Shown: positions 8,070 through 18,453, counted from the first letter of the stretch. The stretch is DNA of 37,466 nucleotides from an uncultured Prevotella sp. (GCA_905236815.1 CAJOPE010000040.1:1-37466); one strand, 5' to 3'. Translations and numbers: made by a program. The notes: generated by a model not told the origin, from the sequence alone.

Positions 8070-8875
8070 CAAAATTCTGAGAACTTTTCAGTAGACGATA
8101 TATCACAAAGCATATCATTATAATGCTTTACATTAAATGTCATATTCTTCCATCCAATTCTTCTTATAAAATCATCCATGAGCTTCTTACAATTTTCTGC
8201 TTCCTCGTCGATTTTCTTGATGCGTTCCCCCATTTCTGTCTTCTCATCATTCCCTAACCCACGAAGGAACAGATCTGTCATCATCCATATAACACTTTGC
8301 AGTTCTATAGGCTCACCAGCATAGGTAGAGTCATTTTTGCGTGTAAACCTATAAATAGCCAGAAGATGACGGCATAACTGAGATACATTGTAAAATTGGA
8401 ACTTATCAGCTTGAGTGAATAGTCCTATCCATTCCTTCACATGGTCAGTATCCTTGGCATATTTGGATGGATCAAGGTAAGATTCACTATTCTTCTCATT
8501 CTTGGAATAATAGGGCTCAAGAAACTTACTCTCTACAAAATACAGTTTTCCATCCTTACAGTAGGACACATCCAAATTAGCATACCTGCCTCTTGCAAGA
8601 GGTATAGCCACCTGATTCTCAAAAATCAGATCCTGGATTTTGCCTGTACTCTCCAGGAGCTTATAGTAATTAACCGCCAGACCTGTAGAGGAATTTATCT
8701 GCTTATACTGTTCTGGCTTCTGACCGTCACCACCATTAAGGTATTCCAACTGATCTGAACTTAATTCTATCAGAGGCTCAACCTTCTTTACCAAGACAGG
8801 TTCAATCATCTTAATTCCACTACCAGCATAAAGGCGTTCAATAGCCTTTGTTAATTTTACATGTGTAACTGACAT
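8048..8875 (-). CDS. PD-(D/E)XK-type nuclease candidate
   Basis: I start at ATG 8875 (MSVTHVKL); a TTG two codons upstream is less likely. The product is about 275 residues. Its centre holds NLDVSYCKDGKLYFVESKFL (about residues 120-140): an Asp on one strand and an E-x-K on the next, the spacing of a PD-(D/E)XK nuclease core, followed by EPYYS. This resembles the putative restriction endonucleases typified by Porphyromonas gingivalis PGN_0703, as I recall that family. It would cut DNA as part of the island. It is 36 bp downstream of the UvrD-like helicase gene and probably in the same operon. The C-terminal half is helical with no motif I know. Nuclease fold is moderately likely; restriction role is inference from context. 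Confidence 0.6.
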   Translation of the reverse strand: MSVTHVKLTKAIERLYAGSGIKMIEPVLVKKVEPLIELSSDQLEYLNGGDGQKPEQYKQINSSTGLAVNYYKLLESTGKIQDLIFENQVAIPLARGRYANLDVSYCKDGKLYFVESKFLEPYYSKNEKNSESYLDPSKYAKDTDHVKEWIGLFTQADKFQFYNVSQLCRHLLAIYRFTRKNDSTYAGEPIELQSVIWMMTDLFLRGLGNDEKTEMGERIKKIDEEAENCKKLMDDFIRRIGWKNMTFNVKHYNDMLCDISSTEKFSEFCKRYFLK

Positions 8876-8911
8876 AAGCAATACTATACAGATTTCTATT
8901 CAAATGATAAA

Positions 8912-11008
8912 CTATAGCTGTTCCAAAAGTCCACACTTATCACCATATCCTGTTATCAGCACATTCTGACGGGCACGGGTAATGGCAACATACATGAGTG
9001 AGCGGAACTGCATCAAATACTCATTCTTCTCTATCTTGTCGAGTGTTGGGAAAGGATGCTCCACAGAAGCAACCGAAGGGATGTTTCTCTCGTTCACACC
9101 CATGACGATAACGACACGGAACTCAAGACCCTTGATACTATGGAGAGTACACATGCGCACTCCCCTCTTGTTTCCAGTAAAACCTCTATTCTTCCATACA
9201 TAAGGATCCATTCCCTGCTGGTGCATTGCTGACTGAAGATCCTTAGTCAGATTAAGCGACTGAGCGGTAATACAGATTTCCTCTGGCTTAATATCGTTCT
9301 CTGTGCAGTCCTTGATATAGGAAATGATGGTGTCAATCTCTTCTGCAGGAGATTCCAGCAATCTATATACAGGTGTTTCTCCATGCATCAGTGATACATA
9401 TCCCTTCTGAGTTTCCTCTCCGCCATCCATATCATCAAAGTTAATACCTTTAACCACAGAAACAGCAACCTTCTTGATTTCCTCTGTAGTACGGTAGTTC
9501 ACCTTCAATCTGCGACTTCTTCCACGAATATCAATACCAGCAGAACTAAAATTCAGACGACGACCTCTATAGATACGCTGGAATGGATCACCTACAATAA
9601 ACAAGTCGTTCTGTCCCTTAGCTGCCAGAGCACGAATCAATCGAAGTTCCGGATTAGAGAAATCCTGGAACTCATCCACGATTACATTGGTATATGGATG
9701 AATGTCATGCTCATTCAGATAATTGGCCAGTCTGTTGAATAATTCCAGACGGTCTATTACATTATGCTCCTTCTTTAGCTTTTCATACTCCTCCTTCAGC
9801 GACCAGACTTCCATTCTCTGCTTTCTATTGATAGCCTTCGAACGACCTACTCTTGACTGACGAAGATACACATCCCTATCGAGGATATTATTATAAATGA
9901 TAACATCTATATACTCATCATAAAGGAATTCTGGTCTGAACTCACAGGTATTGGAAATTGTTACCTGGCGCCATAGCTCCAGAGACTTATCATTTCCACC
10001 ATAGATATCCATCACATTGATGCCTTCTGTCAATTTATACTTATCTGCAAGATCAAGCATTACTGCATCAATATTATTCATGCAATAACGCTGAGTCGGA
10101 ACATTCATCTTCCTGGCCAGCTCACTGATATTTCCACAGAGTGCGGTAGTATATGTAGTATAGAGAACATTTGCATTAGGATTCTTGCATAGATGAGCCA
10201 GGCGATGAAGCGCAGCAACGGTCTTTCCTGTACCAGCGCTACCACTTACCTTGAATGATCCCTTGTAGTTATTCTCAACTATCTTTCTCTGACTTGGGTG
10301 AAGGAACAACTGCCATTTATCGATACCCTGATTGATGATGTCAGCAAGTACAGCATCATCCGTAAGTTCAATAAAGCGTCCTTTATTATTGGCACTCAGC
10401 AACTCATCATCACCCTGTGCTGCCTTACCTTCTTCAATATTGAAGATGATACTCTTGATATCCTCACCATCGAAAATGGCAAACAGGTTTTCAAAGGCAT
10501 CAGCCGGAAGATTGTCGGCATGCTTGTCGAGATCATCAAGATCCTTCATGGCAAGTACTGTAGCCGTCATATTCTCTGGTACACCTATTTGAAGAAGCTG
10601 CTCTCCAGAAACCCCATCCAAAATAGGCTTTTCCTCTGTTACTACTGCTTTCTCTACAACAGGTTCCTGTGCCTGCTCTATTACCAAAGGTATCAGCTGA
10701 CAAGCCTGAGTATGCTCATTCCATGCAAACTTCTTATTCTTGGCCCATCGGTATGCTTCGTCGTGATGATCCACATACACAAGGCTATATACATCATTTC
10801 CCAGCATACCTACGATAGCACGATAGGTATCATCAATACGAGCAGACCACAAGGTGTCATCCTTCATCGTATTGATAGATTCGAGGTGTATGGCAGGAGA
10901 CTTTGGATTCTCACGAAACTTCTGCATGAAGTTAAGTACCTTCTTCTGAGCTTCCGAACTCAATTTGAATAGTCTGTCATAGAATGTATCGTTAATGAAA
11001 ATTCTCAT
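8912..11008 (-). CDS. RelE/ParE-like domain fused to a UvrD-family helicase
   Basis: The 698-residue protein has two parts. Residues 1-105 look like a RelE/ParE-family fold: FYDRLFKLSSEAQKKVLNFM at the start, then LWSARIDDTYRAIVGM and VYSLVYVDHHDEAYRWA, the typical strand run of such toxins. Residues about 230-698 are a superfamily 1 helicase: Walker A GSAGTGKTVAALHRL (about 253), DEFQDF (about 443), GDPFQRIYRG, TLHSIKGLEFRVVIVM and VAITRARQNVL (about 672). It should translocate on single-stranded DNA using ATP. It sits 23 bp after the DUF1998 helicase gene and 36 bp before the nuclease gene, so the three are likely co-transcribed as a DNA-processing unit. Whether the N-terminal domain is a toxin, an RNA- or protein-binding module, or merely the fold is open. 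Confidence 0.85.
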   Translation of the reverse strand: MRIFINDTFYDRLFKLSSEAQKKVLNFMQKFRENPKSPAIHLESINTMKDDTLWSARIDDTYRAIVGMLGNDVYSLVYVDHHDEAYRWAKNKKFAWNEHTQACQLIPLVIEQAQEPVVEKAVVTEEKPILDGVSGEQLLQIGVPENMTATVLAMKDLDDLDKHADNLPADAFENLFAIFDGEDIKSIIFNIEEGKAAQGDDELLSANNKGRFIELTDDAVLADIINQGIDKWQLFLHPSQRKIVENNYKGSFKVSGSAGTGKTVAALHRLAHLCKNPNANVLYTTYTTALCGNISELARKMNVPTQRYCMNNIDAVMLDLADKYKLTEGINVMDIYGGNDKSLELWRQVTISNTCEFRPEFLYDEYIDVIIYNNILDRDVYLRQSRVGRSKAINRKQRMEVWSLKEEYEKLKKEHNVIDRLELFNRLANYLNEHDIHPYTNVIVDEFQDFSNPELRLIRALAAKGQNDLFIVGDPFQRIYRGRRLNFSSAGIDIRGRSRRLKVNYRTTEEIKKVAVSVVKGINFDDMDGGEETQKGYVSLMHGETPVYRLLESPAEEIDTIISYIKDCTENDIKPEEICITAQSLNLTKDLQSAMHQQGMDPYVWKNRGFTGNKRGVRMCTLHSIKGLEFRVVIVMGVNERNIPSVASVEHPFPTLDKIEKNEYLMQFRSLMYVAITRARQNVLITGYGDKCGLLEQL

Positions 11009-11031
11009 ATTATCTTGTCTTTATAATGTTA

Positions 11032-14000
11032 TTAATCCAATTTGGTCATTGCTTCATCTATAGTAAATTCCTGGTAGCCATGCTTCTCAAAGCTCTGTCT
11101 GTCCTCGTCACTATATGGATCAACAACCCATTTTTCCTCCTCAATACCAAATCCGGCAGAACCGATAACTGTTCCATCATCATCAGTAGCATTAAAGTCA
11201 CCATCATCAGGAATATTATATCCTTTCTGGCATGCCTTAAGGACGAGTGGCTGGTATTCCTCTGGATAGTATTCTGCAATCTTGGCAAAATCCTGCTCCT
11301 GTCCAGATGCTACTGGTGGTGCAAGTGCATGAGTTACACTCTGAACAGTTTCATTCTCAAAGAGCTGAAGAATATTATACCTTCTCCAGAAGTCCATCCA
11401 GTCAGCCTTGTCCACTACCTGAAGCTGTTGTGTCATCTTCCAGTCAAAGGTAGGAACCATATCTCCCTCATCGGTTATCTTCAGATCAAGAGTACCTCCG
11501 ACAATAGAAGTCTGACGCATGAAGTCTGTCTTTACCAGCATGTTTCCCTCATCCACATCTGTCTTGGTATTAGCCAGATACATCTTCACCTCATTGACAA
11601 TATCTTCCAAAGTTGGATGTTTCAGGAAGTACAGAAGTCTCTCCATGTTGTTGGAGAAATCCTGCAGCTTATTTGGGAACTGCTCATCACGGCGGCTATA
11701 TGGTATATACAAGCCATCTCCCTTGAATTCATCAGTACCCTTCTTCTGATAATTGTCTAGATCATCCCAGGTCAGAGTCCAGGTAAGCATCTTATAGTTA
11801 CCCTTCTCATCCGACTGCTCACGGGTTCTGATTGCCTCACGCTTATCAAAGTCCTTATAGAATCTACTGCATTCCTCAGTGGCATGATAGCGATAGCCAT
11901 CTGTGTATACAGCCCACTGAGGAATCACCTTATCTATATCTTCTATCTCAGTGCCATTGATCACCGCCTTCTTGCAGATGAACTGGAAATCAGGAATAGT
12001 ACGTTCCTTTACACCAAGTGCAGGTCCTAGATCATACTGGCTTCTTACGGTATAATGAAGTTCTGTTGTTCCCTCATTGATAATCAGTTCATAATATTTC
12101 TCATCTCCAGCATCCTGCTGAACCTTCCATGACCAGTCATTATGCTTTTCAGCTTCCTTTCGCATGATCTCTACAAACCAACGTTCCAGCTCGCTTGATT
12201 CCACAATACCCGATTTCTTCAATGGAGCAAGGCCATCATCAAGGTCTTCCCAAAGATCCACCTGGTCTACGATCTTGGCAAATAACTCCTCTGCAAGTTT
12301 TCTGCTGAGATACTGTCTGTTGTACTGGTTGCCATAGGTAAGAATACAGTGATAGCATCCATCCTTTCCTTCATATTGGCATTGACAGTCACGGATATGC
12401 TCGTAGGCTATACGCATGAGTTTACCAAACTCCTTCTTGTTGAAAAGCTTGGAAAGATAGCCTGTACCTCCAGGGATAGAATCATACATGACAAGATAAC
12501 TATCCATCTGTTCGGTAATAGGATTCTTCTCATGATATTCCTCAATGCGTATATGGTCTGGCGAACTTTGATAATAATATTTCATACCCAGTTCAATACC
12601 AGCCTTAAACAACTGTATGGATGCCTCTGTCTCCATAAAGTCCTGGATTGGGAGAAGGATCTTAATAGATTCTGTCTGCATCTTATGATAGAGATACATA
12701 CATTCAAATACATCCTTGTCCTTTGGCTCAGGAGGGAAGGCTACATCCTTACGCTTACAGAATCTATCATGCAGTTCCTTAGGATCCACTTCTCCGACAC
12801 CTACGATAGGAGTTGCCTTTCCACAATGACGGCAGACTACAAATCCCAGTCCAGGAACCCTGCGCTTGTTGACTTCTGTAGGATTACCAATCTGCGATGT
12901 ATGTCCGTAGTTAGCCTCAGTAATCTCTGTATCCCTGCAGAACTGTATACCAAATCCCACATTCTTCAGTCCGTATGCCTTACTGTTGGCTTCGTCACGG
13001 AACATAAAGTGCTTGATGATATGATAACGCTCAGAATCACGATCGTCATTTCTGTCATCCAGCACAGCATCCTTCTTCTGGGTGATACACCTGGCCTCAG
13101 TAAACCTGAGATACTTATGGGTTGCACCACCCCATTTTGAGGATCCACACTTAGGACAACTGTGCTGCTTAAATACAGGCTCAGAGGAATCAGCGATGCA
13201 ATCACACTCAGGACAATAGCGCATCAGCTTCAAAGTCTCGTCCCAGTCGGTATTGTTGATACCCGAAATAAGCAACCTGTATTTCTGCGTATAGAAATAG
13301 TTCTTTGGTGCTAGTTCCCTGATACCTGTAGAAGCAGGACGCTGAAGTTCAATCTCCTTGATCTCTGACTTTTTCGAGTTATCTTCCCTGTCAGCAGGAT
13401 GGATATATACAGATGCCTTCAAAGTAACACCTGTCTCTGGGAAAGCATAATTAGGAAGCAATCCTGAGTTGGTCATAAACTCTATGACCTGCTCATTCTG
13501 CATCTTTGACTCCTGCTGTTTGAGAGAGGTAAGTCTGTCCTTAATATCAATGTAGTTAGGGTCAGACTCCTGCATCTTTTTCTTCATGGCATAAGCCTCG
13601 CTGAGTTCATCAACGACATGCTTATATGAGACAGCACGAGTCTTGAAAGCAGTACGGATCGTCTTGATCAATCCACCTTCATCACCTATATATTCAGCTA
13701 GTTTATCCATTGACTCCGAAGTCTTATCAGGATATTGCTTTCTGAAGCGATCCATCAAGGTCAGCTTATACTGGCGAAGGTAAGCATTGATCTTATTGAT
13801 AAAGGCATTTTCATCATCAATAAAGCCCAGGGTGAGAATACCCTCATCACCCATTCTCTTTGGAATATAGTTAGCCTTATCTGCACTGATCCATGAGTCG
13901 ATGCAGAAGGCATAAAAGTGTCTTCTTAATATATCCCTTGCCTCAAGGAAGCATCCTGGTGTGCTTACCTCACCCTCCATCATCTCCTTTGGCTCGGCAA

Positions 14001-17000
14001 AATAGTACATGTCATGAGCACCACCATTATGGGCATAGTTCAATACCAATGCCGATCCTTCCTTTCGGCCAGCACGTCCCACACGCTGAAGGAAGTTACT
14101 CGGCTTTGGTGGCACTGATGTATTAGATACTACATTCAAGTCACCAATATCAATACCCATTTCCAGGGTACTCGTAGCACATAGGGTATTGGTTGAATTA
14201 AAGTGAGGATGGTTCTTGAAGTTATTCTCAAGTTCCACACGTTCCTCTCTGTCCAGCAAGCCTGTATGCTCATCTGCATAGATACGAGGCGAGGTTTCCC
14301 TGTTATATACGGCCTGATAATAGTCGTATTCTGTATTTTCGAGTTTTAAATATTTACTATTGCATTTGAAGTCCAGACAATAAGTTTCCTTGGTGAGCGT
14401 ATCACTCTGGGCAACACTCATCAATGACTGACAACTGTCACATCTTATCTGCTTGACCTTTGACTCTACCATAATGCTCTCTGGACGGATAGCATAGTTT
14501 CCTCCTCCAGCACTCATCTTGTTCATGAGTCCAGTCTCGACCATGGTCTCAAACAGTTTCTGGTAGAACTCATTTACAGCACGAACATCAATAGTTCCCT
14601 GCATGTTATATTTGTAGTCCCACAGGCACTTCATGAAATACAGAAAATACCAGTTAGGATGCTTCTCATTCAGTGTAGAGGTACATTCTATGATGTCGTT
14701 CTGATTGCGCATATATCCCGTACTGATCACCTTAGGGAACTTCACCTTTTCAGAGAAATGCTTGTTCAGCTGATACTTTCCATTGTAGGTCCAGTTCAGG
14801 TCCCATTTCGACAATCTATTCGTACGGTAGAGCTCCAGATAAGGATGGTCGACAGCACCATGTATTCTGATTCGGTGCAATATACCATTGAGGAACTGAC
14901 AGAATCCTTTCTCCTGCTCGGCTACATAGCCAAACATATTATCCTCGAGCCAAGGCTCAATTCGCTCAAATACCTCCTTGATTTTCTCCTCTGGGAAGTA
15001 AGTTGCTGAAGCACCAGTCTTTTCCAGTGTACGGCCAAGTTGTGCAGTAAGTCCAAATTCACTGCATATCTCCCAGTCCACACGAAGATCGAAGTCTTTC
15101 TTGAAAGATTCCTTGAAATCCCCTCCCCTTCTGAAATCCTTAGCCAAATCAATCCTTGAAGCCAAGTCTGCAGGAATCATGCGATAGTAATACTCATCAC
15201 CATCCAGTTGCTGTTTCCAGTATTTCTTGAATCCATCTTCCAGTTCAGCCAGGGATATAGGATGATCCTGCTGCTTCAAGTATTGCTGAATGCTCTGACG
15301 GAAGAGGAAACGGAAAGTACGTGCCTCATAGAATCCCGCCTGATGTGCCGCATCCTGTACGGAATTGGTAAAGCAAAGCATCTTGCGGTCCTTACCTTCC
15401 TTAGCGTCAAAGTCACTGGCAAATACCTGGCTCAATGCTACAGAAGAAAGAGTGGTTGCCTTACCTCCAACAAATGCTACTGGTTCTGCATCACACTCAG
15501 GGCATGCCATGACGATACGAGGTTTCTTACCATTGCTCGATGTCTTCTTTATGCATACCCTCACCTCCATAGCCTTCTTATCAGTCTCAGCAGCATCTGT
15601 AAGGTCATTGGTATGAATAAAGTATGTTGCGTTGAATGAACTTTCGGTCATGAAGTCATCAATAGGATTATGGCGCTCCGACTCTGTATTCATGAGCAGC
15701 AAATCCCCTGAGTGATCCATGAAAGCCTTGTTCACCTCTGCTATATCCGAGCAGAACTTCTTATCGGTCATCTTGCGGGATGTAATCCATCCTGAAGCTC
15801 CACAGTCACGACAATACCACATAGGCAATGCTACGGTATCTTCGTCAGCATCTATGCTGTTACGCCATGTAAAGCGAGGCTTGTCAGAAACATAGCGAAG
15901 AATACCACTCAGCTCTCTCTGCCAGAGTTGAACCTGCAGGAACAGGAATGGAAATCTTCCCTCCTCGTCCTGCTTGGCCATAGAGATAAGTGCCAGCAAA
16001 GACTCTATTATCTTACGGGCCAATTCATCACTATGGCGATAGACAGCACGGAATTCCTTGTTAGCATCATCCAGCCGGTCCATGAGTTCCTTTACGGTTA
16101 CAACACCTTTCTGAGTAATAGCCAGCAAGTCGTGTACTATCTGCAATCCCTTCAGACCAATACCAATCTCGTACGGATCAGAGGAAATTCTAGGCAACCA
16201 TATCTTACGAACATTATCAAGATAAGCCTGCACATTCTCATAGCTACTGATGTCACACTGACGGATCTGCAATTCAGATGGCAGTGATTCCTTCAACTTG
16301 GATGGGAAGAAATCGTCCACTTCTATACGATCCTCTCCAATAACGCTATCCAGTTGGAAATCCTCACCAAATACATCACTAGCATACGAGCAAAGCTGTT
16401 CCTTGCTACCTTCCTTGTTTCCTATGGTAGCAGAAGTACCGATAGGACAAAGCATACCTTCCTCCAGCTGTAGTTTCAACTTCAATCGTCTAATCAGATT
16501 AGCCACATCTGTACCCTGTGCACCATCGTAGGTATGAAGCTCATCCAGTACCAGGAACCTCAACTGGCTCTCGCCATCAAGATTACCCTTCCAGATACTC
16601 TGTAATTCCTGCTTCATCAAGGCGAAATCGAGCATCTTGAAGTTGGTAAGGATAATATCAGGCTGACTATCTATGATAGCCTTTCGGTTCTCAATGATAT
16701 GGTCAGGTCCCATCACTGTAGGATATTTAGCAGGATTCTGTCCCTCACCAATGAAAAGACCAGCCTCTACCCTTCCCTTCAGTCGTTCATCCTTCCAGAT
16801 GGTTTCTGCAAGACGCTTGGCCTGATCCTGTGCCAGGGCATTCATAGGATACATGATAATGACCTTGACACCACGTTTCTTGGCATACTTGTTTTGCTGA
16901 TAGCAATAGTCAAGTATTGGGTACAAGAAACACTCGGTCTTACCAGAACCAGTACCCGTGGTGAGTAGTGTTGGCTCAGGCTGATGATGGTTACGAGTAT

Positions 17001-17265
17001 GCAGACGCTCAAATGCTTTCAGCTGATGCTTGTGGGGAGCAAACGAAGGCTTGATATCAAGTTCTATCTGCTCAACCTCCTCGGGAGTAGCTTTCACAAA
17101 AGGTGTCTTCAGAGAAATATACGGACCCTTGAAAAGACCATTTTTCTCATCTTCCAGAAAGCGATAGAATTCCTCGTGTACCTCTCTCTCCTTAAAGCGG
17201 AAGGTAGCCCTGAGGTATTCCATCACCGATTTCTGAACCTCGTATGCTTGTTGAAGTGGTAACAT
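11032..17265 (-). CDS. Giant DEAD/DEAH helicase with DUF1998 domain (DruE-like or fused DrmA/DrmB-like)
   Basis: The 2077-residue protein is a superfamily 2 helicase. Walker A is TGTGSGKTE (about 100), box II DELH (about 240), motif III TSATIG (about 275), and motif VI QRVGRAGR (about 1058), preceded by STLEMGIDIGDLNVV. Several zinc knuckles are visible: CRDCG, CPECD, CDSC, CPECDC paired with CPKCG, and CRHCG. The DUF1998/MZB domain is at about 1590-1640 (IPGGTGYLSKLF, then CQCQYEGKDGCYHC). The last 300 residues include IPDFQF and AVYTDGYRYH (about 1770-1790), which look like a PD-(D/E)XK nuclease of the Vsr/DUF559 kind. Size and order match DruE of Druantia, or DrmA plus DrmB of DISARM in one chain. 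It lies 9 bp after fic and 23 bp before the UvrD-like gene. It probably remodels or cuts foreign DNA. Confidence 0.85.
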   Translation of the reverse strand: MLPLQQAYEVQKSVMEYLRATFRFKEREVHEEFYRFLEDEKNGLFKGPYISLKTPFVKATPEEVEQIELDIKPSFAPHKHQLKAFERLHTRNHHQPEPTLLTTGTGSGKTECFLYPILDYCYQQNKYAKKRGVKVIIMYPMNALAQDQAKRLAETIWKDERLKGRVEAGLFIGEGQNPAKYPTVMGPDHIIENRKAIIDSQPDIILTNFKMLDFALMKQELQSIWKGNLDGESQLRFLVLDELHTYDGAQGTDVANLIRRLKLKLQLEEGMLCPIGTSATIGNKEGSKEQLCSYASDVFGEDFQLDSVIGEDRIEVDDFFPSKLKESLPSELQIRQCDISSYENVQAYLDNVRKIWLPRISSDPYEIGIGLKGLQIVHDLLAITQKGVVTVKELMDRLDDANKEFRAVYRHSDELARKIIESLLALISMAKQDEEGRFPFLFLQVQLWQRELSGILRYVSDKPRFTWRNSIDADEDTVALPMWYCRDCGASGWITSRKMTDKKFCSDIAEVNKAFMDHSGDLLLMNTESERHNPIDDFMTESSFNATYFIHTNDLTDAAETDKKAMEVRVCIKKTSSNGKKPRIVMACPECDAEPVAFVGGKATTLSSVALSQVFASDFDAKEGKDRKMLCFTNSVQDAAHQAGFYEARTFRFLFRQSIQQYLKQQDHPISLAELEDGFKKYWKQQLDGDEYYYRMIPADLASRIDLAKDFRRGGDFKESFKKDFDLRVDWEICSEFGLTAQLGRTLEKTGASATYFPEEKIKEVFERIEPWLEDNMFGYVAEQEKGFCQFLNGILHRIRIHGAVDHPYLELYRTNRLSKWDLNWTYNGKYQLNKHFSEKVKFPKVISTGYMRNQNDIIECTSTLNEKHPNWYFLYFMKCLWDYKYNMQGTIDVRAVNEFYQKLFETMVETGLMNKMSAGGGNYAIRPESIMVESKVKQIRCDSCQSLMSVAQSDTLTKETYCLDFKCNSKYLKLENTEYDYYQAVYNRETSPRIYADEHTGLLDREERVELENNFKNHPHFNSTNTLCATSTLEMGIDIGDLNVVSNTSVPPKPSNFLQRVGRAGRKEGSALVLNYAHNGGAHDMYYFAEPKEMMEGEVSTPGCFLEARDILRRHFYAFCIDSWISADKANYIPKRMGDEGILTLGFIDDENAFINKINAYLRQYKLTLMDRFRKQYPDKTSESMDKLAEYIGDEGGLIKTIRTAFKTRAVSYKHVVDELSEAYAMKKKMQESDPNYIDIKDRLTSLKQQESKMQNEQVIEFMTNSGLLPNYAFPETGVTLKASVYIHPADREDNSKKSEIKEIELQRPASTGIRELAPKNYFYTQKYRLLISGINNTDWDETLKLMRYCPECDCIADSSEPVFKQHSCPKCGSSKWGGATHKYLRFTEARCITQKKDAVLDDRNDDRDSERYHIIKHFMFRDEANSKAYGLKNVGFGIQFCRDTEITEANYGHTSQIGNPTEVNKRRVPGLGFVVCRHCGKATPIVGVGEVDPKELHDRFCKRKDVAFPPEPKDKDVFECMYLYHKMQTESIKILLPIQDFMETEASIQLFKAGIELGMKYYYQSSPDHIRIEEYHEKNPITEQMDSYLVMYDSIPGGTGYLSKLFNKKEFGKLMRIAYEHIRDCQCQYEGKDGCYHCILTYGNQYNRQYLSRKLAEELFAKIVDQVDLWEDLDDGLAPLKKSGIVESSELERWFVEIMRKEAEKHNDWSWKVQQDAGDEKYYELIINEGTTELHYTVRSQYDLGPALGVKERTIPDFQFICKKAVINGTEIEDIDKVIPQWAVYTDGYRYHATEECSRFYKDFDKREAIRTREQSDEKGNYKMLTWTLTWDDLDNYQKKGTDEFKGDGLYIPYSRRDEQFPNKLQDFSNNMERLLYFLKHPTLEDIVNEVKMYLANTKTDVDEGNMLVKTDFMRQTSIVGGTLDLKITDEGDMVPTFDWKMTQQLQVVDKADWMDFWRRYNILQLFENETVQSVTHALAPPVASGQEQDFAKIAEYYPEEYQPLVLKACQKGYNIPDDGDFNATDDDGTVIGSAGFGIEEEKWVVDPYSDEDRQSFEKHGYQEFTIDEAMTKLD

Positions 17266-17274
17266 TTCTATATT

Positions 17275-18432
17275 TTACTTGTTAGTTAATTCATTATATG
17301 CCATTAATCCTTTTGTTGTAAGCAGATATTTCTGACGTGGAGAATTAGGCTTATCTGGATATAACATCGTTAAATACCCTTGTTCTATAGAAGGAGAAAG
17401 CGAGGTTTTCTTGAAGCTCACACGATCCTTTAGTCCAAGAAGTTCCATCATAGCTTTTGAAGACAACTTTTGAGTACCGATTATATTAATCAGGCGAACT
17501 ACATACTCATCATCTGGTAAAAGGGAAGATTCTTCTTTTACTTGATGGGTAGCTGGCTTGCTTGTCGAGCTACTTGATGGGTTACTTGATGGGTTACTTG
17601 ATGGGTCTATGAGCATATATCTATTTTTTAGCTCATTATTCTCACTCAAAATCAAGTTTCTATAAAACTTTACTAAGAATGATTTATCCACATCAATACC
17701 TTTGGATGGGTTACGATAATTGGCACGAACCAATGCATTGCGGAAATACCAAGAATTATCTGCAAAGAGATCATTATTTACATTAAATCCCATGGAACGC
17801 AGATACTTAATCATGAAAACTGCAGTTGTACGCGTGTTGCCTTCACGGAACGGATGATTCTGCCAAAGCATTGTGGTGAAATCAACGATGTGTTCTATGA
17901 TCTGATCAGTTGACAGACCACCATATTTAAATTGACGCTCTTCATTTATATCATATTTCAATGCCTCCATAATATCATCTGCACGACCGTAAAGAACGGT
18001 ATCACCTTGCAGCACCCATTCTTTTTTAGAGATATCGTAGGTTCGTATATCACCAGCATGTTTGAATACGCCTTCGAAAACGTGACGATGAATGCTAAGA
18101 TATTCAGAAGCCTTCAGTGAGAAAGAATTCTCATTGAGCAGCTTTGTTATATTAGCCGCCACTTTATCAGCCTCTTCTGTATCTTGATCATTTTGATCAT
18201 GAGCTGTTTTACTCAGATAATATGTATGAAGTTGATCTCTAACATCGTCTATCGTAATATCTCCTTCAATATGCTTTACCGCAGTCTCCTTGAGATAATC
18301 CGATACACGAAGTCCATCTACATCCTGCAATCCGATTGCGGTACGCCATGCAGATGCTTTCTCACGCTTATGAGGTTCACTTGCACGCTCATAAGTTTCA
18401 AAATCAATATATAGTTCTTTGTTTTCGCTCAT
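17275..18432 (-). CDS. Fic family protein with C-terminal winged helix
   Basis: The 385-residue protein has a Fic core with HPFREGNTRTTAVF at about residue 190. Fic enzymes usually transfer AMP from ATP to a hydroxyl side chain of a target protein. The canonical motif is HPFx(D/E)GNGRxxR; here the second Gly is Thr and the last Arg is absent, a variant I recall from many Bacteroidota Fic proteins. An N-terminal helical part precedes it. A low-complexity linker of Ser-Asn-Pro repeats (about 276-290) leads to a winged-helix-like C-terminus (LSSKAMMELLGLKDRVSFKK), which suggests DNA binding. It sits just before the giant helicase gene, 9 bp apart, and about 100 bp after DUF6078, with spaced repeats upstream. 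It may be a regulator or toxin; no separate antitoxin is obvious. Confidence 0.88.
   Translation of the reverse strand: MSENKELYIDFETYERASEPHKREKASAWRTAIGLQDVDGLRVSDYLKETAVKHIEGDITIDDVRDQLHTYYLSKTAHDQNDQDTEEADKVAANITKLLNENSFSLKASEYLSIHRHVFEGVFKHAGDIRTYDISKKEWVLQGDTVLYGRADDIMEALKYDINEERQFKYGGLSTDQIIEHIVDFTTMLWQNHPFREGNTRTTAVFMIKYLRSMGFNVNNDLFADNSWYFRNALVRANYRNPSKGIDVDKSFLVKFYRNLILSENNELKNRYMLIDPSSNPSSNPSSSSTSKPATHQVKEESSLLPDDEYVVRLINIIGTQKLSSKAMMELLGLKDRVSFKKTSLSPSIEQGYLTMLYPDKPNSPRQKYLLTTKGLMAYNELTNK
17571..17606 (-). repeat. 12-bp minisatellite in the Fic linker
   Basis: TACTTGATGGGT occurs three times in tandem (17571, 17583, 17595), and once more at 17538-17549. It is in frame and encodes the Ser-Asn-Pro-Ser linker between the Fic core and the C-terminal winged helix. 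Copy number could vary by slippage in units of four residues without breaking the frame. Confidence 0.8.
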
Positions 18433-18453
18433 AATTAATATTCTTCTTTGCTT

